Source of the DNA: Corydoras sp. C115
Taxonomy: Eukaryota; Chordata; Actinopteri; Siluriformes; Callichthyidae
Assembly (NCBI GenBank): GCA_019802505.1
Contig: JAFMOC010000006.1
Location: 4,931,501-4,995,500 of the forward strand
Length of the DNA: 64,000 bases
Direction: 5' to 3'
This document shows positions 59,001 through 64,000 of the stretch, one piece after another (within the stretch, counting starts at the first letter, position 1; every line of letters starts with the position of its first letter). A program made the translations under genes and the position numbers. Under the pieces are notes generated by a model that was not told the DNA's origin, did no database searches, and saw nothing but the letters and a program-made list of their open reading frames with translations.

Positions 59001-59150
59001 AAACATTCTGAAACTGTAGAAACGTGTTTGTTTGCTGTTTAGCACTTACCAAAATTAATTACCGGCTATAATCAGTGGCGGTTTCACTTCACTGCACGCG
59101 AGTCAGCTAAACACGCCAGCTAATGGTTTATGTAGCCAGCAGCACTGGCG
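50020..59150 (-). CDS. senp6: SUMO-specific protease SENP6, compact form
   Basis: Cysteine protease that trims SUMO2/3 chains in the nucleus. The catalytic half is spread over 54099-54181, 53898-54014 (YPPPPAKGGFSITEEDLYCLN, LNDVIIDFYLK), 53710-53823 (HVFSSFFYKSLTQED), 51378-51467 (RVKTWTKHLDLFEKDFIFVP), 51109-51293 (catalytic His in NQAHWYLAVICFPG), 50884-50969, 50752-50801, 50583-50651 (catalytic Asp in CILLMDSLG), 50270-50420 (EYLEVEWSVKK; Gln in VPQQDN, Cys in TDCGVYLLQYVESF) and 50020-50157 (stop 50022-50020). All splice phases agree. With the 5' exons the model gives about 621 residues, against about 1100 in human. The long N-terminus and the insert loops between His and Asp are strongly shortened. 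Motifs such as SLTRCEWC and the position beside myo6 favour SENP6 over its paralogue SENP7. Confidence 0.88.
51840..53020 (+). mobile_element. badly decayed L1-type LINE relic
   Basis: Antisense inside a senp6 intron. Two blocks support it: near 52255-52290 a frame reads DDVIIKVTNLHFSSDSKH, like the YADD box region of L1-type reverse transcriptases, and near 52727-52830 a frame reads YQLAVKFLERTDWVHFDPAS then IWHD, like the W...P.S.W segment downstream. Frames are broken throughout. The limits are a guess. Confidence 0.4.
53474..53652. mobile_element. small Tc1-type MITE
   Basis: The left end tagtggcctggcaaaagagg and the right end (reverse complement) taatgcactacctggccaaa are inverted relatives of the Tc1 end also seen near 27370-27391. 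About 180 bp, no coding capacity, in a senp6 intron. Confidence 0.55.
54286..58009 (-). CDS. senp6: senp6 5' exons (part of senp6)
   Basis: Exons upstream of the protease core, 5' to 3': 57943-58009 (not in frame with the next, so probably 5' UTR), 56266-56390 (ATG candidate at 56374-56372; LLQRRHFRHAF), 56091-56147, 55852-55922, 55350-55508 (VKSLKLETLTRIFKGMV), 55224-55257 (FSMDYIELPNK), 54651-54809 (SSLTRCEWC, AMFLQITPEAF), 54394-54572 (CVIVFENEP, TFEEANEKLMG) and a possible 15-nt micro-exon 54286-54300. The region SLTRCEWC...FLQ and FEEAN matches the middle of vertebrate SENP6. The boundary between 56266 and 56147 is the least certain; I chose the pair of sites that keeps the phase. A Tc1 element lies in the intron upstream of 56390. 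Confidence 0.72.
54620..54644. repeat. (AAT)n microsatellite next to a senp6 splice donor
   Basis: About eight AAT units. On the minus strand the intron starts gtgagt and then runs directly into (ATT)n. Confidence 0.9.
56535..57461 (-). mobile_element. Tc1/mariner-type transposon with broken transposase
   Basis: On the minus strand the left end is acactactcacaaaaagtaa. Transposase pieces follow: FFKQDVLRRQLALSL (helix-turn-helix start) near 57100, DDRYIVNNALRNQI near 57000, and LRWTRDHWASVLFSDESQF near 56780-56830 with the second catalytic Asp. Stops and frameshifts interrupt it and the far end is unclear. It lies in the first senp6 introns. Confidence 0.8.
58287..58503. mobile_element. two abutting SINE fragments
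   Basis: 58287-58360 is a sense body piece (ttcctctaacagtccaaaaa, gggtgaattggctgctctaa). 58372-58503 is an antisense SINE A 5' half (actgtgggaggaaaccggag to ctaaccactaagccaccgtg). Confidence 0.7.
58538..58875 (-). mobile_element. SINE A copy
   Basis: Antisense full copy, tail ttcattcattatctcccgct to head gccaccatgccgcc. Perfect 13-bp duplication aattttgtaaaca at 58525-58537 and 58876-58888. Confidence 0.95.
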
Positions 59151-59160
59151 CATGCGCATA
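59050..59160 (-). promoter_or_regulatory. senp6 first non-coding exon and promoter
   Basis: A strong donor (attttg|gtaagt) ends a candidate first exon at 59050. The palindrome gcgcatgcgc at 59148-59157 matches the NRF1 consensus and lies about 100 bp upstream, in a local CpG-richer patch. The transcription start is inferred, not seen. Confidence 0.55.
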
Positions 59161-59512
59161 ACGCGAACAATTACACCGCTTAACAATTAAGCAAACGCGT
59201 TGAATCATTATATAAGAAGCCAGAAATGGAGACCAAATGTAATTTCATTACTTTTCCAACAAAAGGCCAATTGAAACAGTAACGACTGATACTGCTCAAG
59301 TTAAGTACAAGATGTATCTCAAAGTGCCAAATAAAATCAGGACAATGTTCCCGAACCCTAATTAAACGCTTACCAGCACAACCAGCCGACGTTTAGTGTT
59401 TCAGCGTTGTGACGATAAAATAAACCCTTCATATGAGCTTAGCGCGCCACCGAGTGGTAATATGGTGTCAGTGCACCTTCACTACATATAATGAATATCC
59501 ATCCATTTATTA

Positions 59513-59855
59513 TTCATTCATTCATTATCTCCCGCTTTATCCTCTATTAGGGTCGCGGTGGGGTTCCCCATGCCCATCCAGGGGAGAGCGTCTCGGGCGC
59601 TGGGCAAATAGACCCAGGAAAGGGCGCCAATCCATCACTGGGCACACACTCACTCACACAAACACACTCTATATGGGGAAATTTGGAGAACTCAATTGAC
59701 TTGATCCATGTTTTTGGACTGTGGGAGGAAACCGGAGAACCCGGAGGAACGCGGACACGGGGAGAACATGGAAACTCCACCCAGATGGGGATTCGAACCG
59801 GGAATCCCTAGTGCTGAGAGGCGAACGTGCTAACCACTAAGCCACCGTGCCGCCC
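59513..59855 (-). mobile_element. SINE A copy
   Basis: Antisense full copy. Perfect 14-bp duplication ccatccatttatta at 59499-59512 and 59856-59869. Confidence 0.95.
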
Positions 59856-59929
59856 CCATCCATTTATTACCTTCCACTTCCACTTACCTTCCACCCAGGG
59901 CAAGGACAGGTTATAGTTCTTAACCTGTT

Positions 59930-60042
59930 ATGTCATTGGACTGTGGGAGGACACCAGAGAAGATCCACACTGACATGGGGAGAACATGGAAACCACACCG
60001 TTCAGGATCAGGAGGTGAGCGTGCTAACCACTCAGCCAACAT
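59930..60042 (-). mobile_element. old SINE fragment
   Basis: tggactgtgggaggacacca, acatggggagaacatggaaa and gagcgtgctaaccactcagc: a diverged antisense head-side piece. Confidence 0.65.
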
Positions 60043-60137
60043 TTTTACATGTATTCAATGTAACTTAAAATCAGCAATATATTTAATCAGTGTTTAGTTT
60101 ATCATATGCAATGTGTCTCATAAACATATCAGATCAT

Positions 60138-60264
60138 TCATTCATTCATTATCTCCCGCTTTATCCTCTATTAGGGTCGCGGTGGGGTTCCCCATGCCCA
60201 TCCAGGGGAGAACGTCTCGGGCGCTGGGCAGATACACCCAGGACAGGGCGCCAATCCATCGCTG
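60138..60264 (-). mobile_element. 5'-truncated SINE A copy
   Basis: Antisense, containing only the 3' third (tail through ggcgccaatccatcgctg). Perfect 13-bp duplication catatcagatcat at 60125-60137 and 60265-60277. The lost 5' part with intact duplication is typical of incomplete target-primed reverse transcription. Confidence 0.93.
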
Positions 60265-60299
60265 CATATCAGATCATGTGTTGTTAAATAAAAATTACT

Positions 60300-61450
60300 G
60301 CTGGTGGAAGAGTGTTCTCCCACAAGGCTCTTCAACTTTGGAATAGCCTTCCAGTTACTGTTCATGATTCTGAATCACTATTAATCCATCCATCCATTAT
60401 CTTCCGCTTCATCCTATATTAGGGTCGCGGGGGGGTTCCCCATGCCCAGCCAGAGGAGAACATTTTGGGCGCTGGCAGTTACACCCAGGACAGGGCGCCA
60501 ATCTATCGCTGGGCACACACTCACTCACACAGACACACACACAAACACACTCTATATGGGGCAATTTGAAGAACTCAATTGACTTCATCCATGTTTTTGG
60601 ACAGTGGGAAGACACCAGAGAACCCGGAGGAAACCCACGCGGAAACTCCACCCAGATGGGGATTCAAACTGGGAACCCCTAGTGCTGAGAGACGAACGTG
60701 GCTAACCACTAAGCCACCATGCCACCATCACTATTAATCTTTAAAAGTAAATTTAAAACTCCCTTATTTAATCTTGCGTTTAATTAATCCTCTGTAGATA
60801 AAGATGTAGATCTGTGTTGGGGGGTAATCTGTGATCAGTGTATGCTGGCGTTTCACCTCTTCACCCACCTAATCATTAATGGGGGGGTGTGGCGCTGAAA
60901 TGATGCTGTTCCGGGGCGCCATCTCAACTATGTAGAGTCTGCAGTATCTGCCTCTTTTAGTTATGCTGCTCTAGTCAGTGATGCCGGAGTCACATACTGC
61001 ACTGTGTCAATAAATTACTTATTAATTAAATGCTGTGCTTTATTATTAGCTCTAACTGCTTTTCTTGTGTTTCTTTTGAGGTGTGACCGGCTTCCTGGAG
61101 GTGTAGTCAGATCTTCATCCATGGCTCTGCCGACGAATACTGGATGGAACCTGAATATTAATTGGACTGGCGGTCCTGCAGGACCCCCTTAATGGACTCA
61201 CATATAGTTTTCCAGTTGTTAGAGTTTTTCCATTTGTTAAATATCTGTACATGGCTGTCCTATACGGTTGTTGCTGCCTGGCCGCTCAAGGAGGATGGGT
61301 CCCCCACTGAGTCTTGGTCCTCCCAAGGTTTCTTCCTTAAATAACAACTAAAAAGGGAGTTTTTTTTTCTTGCCACTGTTGCTTCGGCTTGCTCTTTGGG
61401 GGTTTAAAGGCTTTTCATTCTGTAAAGCTGCTTTGTGACAATGTACTGTT
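60300..61450 (+). mobile_element. 3' end of an L2/Rex-like LINE, split by a SINE
   Basis: 60308-60386 encodes VFSHKALQLWNSLPVTVHDS and, after the SINE, the frame resumes at 60727 as SLLIFKSKFKTPLFNLAFN then stop; this is the C-terminus of an L2/CR1-group protein. The 3' UTR follows with ggaggatgggtcccccactg, ccaaggtttcttccttaaa and gtaaagctgctttgtgacaa tgt, a well-known fish LINE 3' end. The exact clade is not settled. Confidence 0.8.
60387..60726 (-). mobile_element. SINE A copy nested in the LINE 3' end
   Basis: Antisense full copy with an enlarged (ac)n in the body. Perfect 13-bp duplication atcactattaatc at 60374-60386 and 60727-60739. Confidence 0.95.
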
Positions 61451-61454
61451 GTAG

Positions 61455-61675
61455 GCACTGGGCAGAAACAACCAGGACAAACCACCATCATATAACTGCG
61501 CAAACACTCTCTCACACAGATATGGGGTATTTAAAGCAGCATTTACCTTGAATCCATGTTTTTCACTTTGAGAGGAAACCCATGCAGATATAAGAACATA
61601 GAAACTCCACCCAGATCAGGATTCGAACCTGGAACCACAGCCCTGAGTGGTGGATTTGCTAACCATGCTGCTCTA
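61455..61675 (-). mobile_element. old, diverged SINE A-like copy
   Basis: ggcactgggcagaaacaacc, atccatgtttttcactttga, actccacccagatcaggatt and cgaacctggaacc, ending gctaaccatgctgc. No tail and no duplication. Confidence 0.7.
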
Positions 61676-63299
61676 CACAAATCTTAAAAGCGTATGGCCA
61701 CAATGGCAAATTTTGGTGGTCTCAGAGTTTAAACATCCAACTTTCAAACTGGTACCCCAACACGATAACAACTCAGTTACCACACCCTAACTTAACCCTA
61801 ACCCTAATTTGTCCAGTCTGCAGGTTCACCCCAAAGAATAGAAAATCAAAAGTAAAGATTTTCCAAAATATATACCAAATTACTTTATTTGTTTCTTGAT
61901 AATTGATTTTAAAATATTTAAACGAAAGACGGTGGTAAAAATTTCCATAGAAATCAGCCCCTTTTGCTAAAACTCCCAATACCAACAAATTTGAAATGAA
62001 AGATTGTTTACTGTTTATTTACTTAATAAAATGCAAAACAACTGAATGCAAACACTTTTAGCATGTAATCTTTTAATATAGACAAAACAAATATGACTGT
62101 GTTTTGATGCAGATGGGTGTGAAGGCAGCACAACGCCTCCCAATGCCTCCCAGCAAACTGCATTCAGTTTCTTTACATTTTGGCCTATTTTTTCTCCCAA
62201 CCTGATATGTAGTTACAAAATGCACGGCTCATGCTATTCAATAGCAGAATTAAATAAATATGAAAATGAAATTAAGTTAATGCAGTAAAATTAGCAGCAA
62301 AACCTCAGATACTGTTTGATCAGTAGTGTCACTATTTCATTAGTAACTAATAATCCATTCCATTCCAGACTTTAGGTTCTCTGGAAACTGTAAGCAGTGC
62401 TGGATCATGATCCACAATTCAATCGAACTGTAACTTCCACTCAGAATATACAAATATAGCATTCATACACTTTACACATATGACACCCACATGCCCCCAA
62501 AATATACTCAGCAATTAAACAGGGGAACTTGTGACATTCTTTAAGTAGTTATATCATTCTTTTATAATGTAAAGTGCTCTATTTTTTGTAATTGCTTTAT
62601 CCTAAAGAGCACAGTACATCCAACTACATCCTTAGGTAAATTCAAGCATAAAACACACTTATTTAATTCACAGCATTTGTCAGATTCTGTGCTAGTTTAT
62701 CAATAACAAATAGTTTGCAAATTAGGCTTTTTATAAAAATAGTTCTGTCTGTCTGTCTGTCTGTGGTTGCTTTGCTTCAGTTTCTACACTCAGGCAAAGT
62801 GAGGCATAGTCAAGCAACTGAAATGAAACTGATGTTTGGATAAGTATAAAACCAACAGTCTAGTCTATTACTTCAATTATGCAGATACAAAGCTGTGGAA
62901 AATATGCAGGTGATCTAAGGCAAACGTACAGGCAGACTCCTCTCATAATTTTTCCTTTGTAACTACAGATACTCCATTAAGTCCATTGTGCTACCCTCAT
63001 TGTCCTTGATGCCTTGCTTGTGTTCATTCTGCACGTCGAAATGTGAAACATGCTGAGACAACTAGAGTAAAATACTGCTGCTGCTATCCTCTGGGTAAAA
63101 AATGACCGGGAATGAGCCTCTGAGATGTTGTGAGGGAAATGTAGTAGGAGACAAACAGATACATACAGGGCATCCATAGGTACAGAGGTAATAAATGAGA
63201 TATTAACATCGTGCAGTGTGGGAATCATTTTAAATAAAGTAGAGGTGCAGGCATGAGAATGGGTAGCAAGGGAGCAAGGAGGAGAGGGATTAGGGGCCT
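61676..63299. other. region 3' of mapre3, probable long 3' UTR in part
   Basis: No exon was recognised. Since mapre3 reads leftwards and stops at 63300, some of this is likely its 3' UTR; the poly(A) site was not determined. It contains (tctg)4 at about 62745-62763 and a short telomere-like ccctaa run at 61784-61807. Confidence 0.4.
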
Positions 63300-64000
63300 T
63301 TAGTATTCGTCCTGGTCCAAATGGGCCTGCTTATCTATCTCTTCATCTTCAGGTGCTGCAAATCCTTCCTACATAATAACAAGTAAAATGTCACTGGTTA
63401 GTTCAGTAACAATTAAACCTTTAATGTGTGGTTAATTTCATTCATTCATCCATTATCTCCCGCTTCATCCTCTATTAGGGTCGTGGTGGGGTTCCCCATG
63501 CCCATCCAGGGGAGAACATCTCGGGCGCTGGGCAGATACACCCAGGACAGGGCGCCAATCCATCGCTGGGTACACACTCACACACTCAAACATACTCTAT
63601 ATGGGGCAATTTAGAGAACTCAATTAACTTGATCCATGTTTTTGGACTGTGGGAGGAAACCGGAGAACCCGGAGGAAACCCACGCGGACATGGGGAGAAC
63701 ATGGAAACTCCACCCAGATGGGGATTCGAACCGGGAATCCCTAGCACGTGTGGTAATTTATTATTTCATTTTTATATGCTTAATGAGTATTAATAAACAA
63801 CACTATCCTTATTTTCCTATTAAATTATTGTTCTTTTTTTATCCATTCATCCATATCCACTATTATGTATTTGGATTGGGATTAAACAGACCTACCTCTG
63901 TGGCATAAAGGATGTCAATTATCTGAGAGAGGATTGGACTATTTTCATTTTCATGCTCCTGGCAGATCAACTCAATGTCTCGCAGTTTACTGAAGTAGAA
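63300..64000 (-). CDS. mapre3: microtubule plus-end protein EB3, C-terminal exons (partial)
   Basis: Two in-phase exons: 63896 to beyond 64000 (FYFSKLRDIELICQEHENEN, then SPILSQIIDILYATE) and 63300-63368 (EGFAAPEDEEIDKQAHLDQD, then EY and stop at 63302-63300). The first is the end of the EB homology dimer domain that recruits SxIP partners. The second is the acidic tail whose final EY binds CAP-Gly proteins. The FYFSKLRDIELICQEHE sequence, ATEEGFA and the DQDEY end match EB3 better than EB1 or EB2. The gene continues out of the window to the right. A SINE A copy lies in the intron between the two exons. Confidence 0.92.
63437..63745 (-). mobile_element. SINE A copy, 5' truncated, in the last mapre3 intron
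   Basis: Antisense, tail ttcattcatccattatctcc through ccgggaatccctagc; the A-box end of the head is missing. Imperfect duplication gtgtggttaattt (about 63425) and gtgtggtaattt (about 63747). Confidence 0.88.

Noticed and set aside
61784..61807. Telomere-like ccctaa repeats
   Set aside because: Only about three imperfect units, which can arise by chance beside a SINE remnant. Too short to call an interstitial telomere block.

Overview
This is nuclear DNA of a ray-finned fish, almost certainly a teleost. It is AT-rich, has split genes with GT-AG introns, and carries fish-type tRNA-derived SINEs, Tc1-like and hAT transposon remains, LINEs and long (TA)n arrays. The species cannot be fixed from the sequence; some repeats look otophysan-like, which is a weak inference.

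Four protein-coding genes were reconstructed exon by exon, checking splice sites and reading phase. (1) 409-8299, plus strand: the 3' part of an interphotoreceptor matrix proteoglycan gene (impg1 by position), with SEA end, two EGF-like modules, a membrane span and a short tail. Its large intron holds a 3-kb dead LINE and a Tc1 relic. (2) 45.85 kb down to 11820, minus strand: a complete, intact myosin VI gene (myo6) with a non-coding first exon and 31 coding exons giving 1252 residues. (3) About 59.15 kb down to 50020, minus strand: senp6, a SUMO-chain protease with all catalytic residues but a much shortened protein (about 621 residues in the model given). (4) 63300-64000, minus strand: the last two coding exons of mapre3 (EB3).

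The order and orientation senp6 > myo6 > < impg1 is that of the human SENP6-MYO6-IMPG1 block; mapre3 beside senp6 marks a breakpoint relative to human.

Between and inside the genes lie many mobile elements. The main family is a tRNA-derived SINE ('SINE A', 10-15 copies) whose 3' tail matches the 3' end of the LINE in the impg1 intron. A second family ('SINE B') ends in the common fish tail around gtcgctttggataaaagc. Several insertions are nested and keep clear target-site duplications: SINE A inside a hAT element, SINE B inside SINE A, SINE A inside a LINE, and SINE A inside an older SINE. No bacterial-type systems, CRISPR arrays or operons are present, and I found no wholly new gene system. 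The most informative observations are gene-structure differences (no large-insert exon in myo6, membrane anchor on impg1, compact senp6) and the nested-insertion record.
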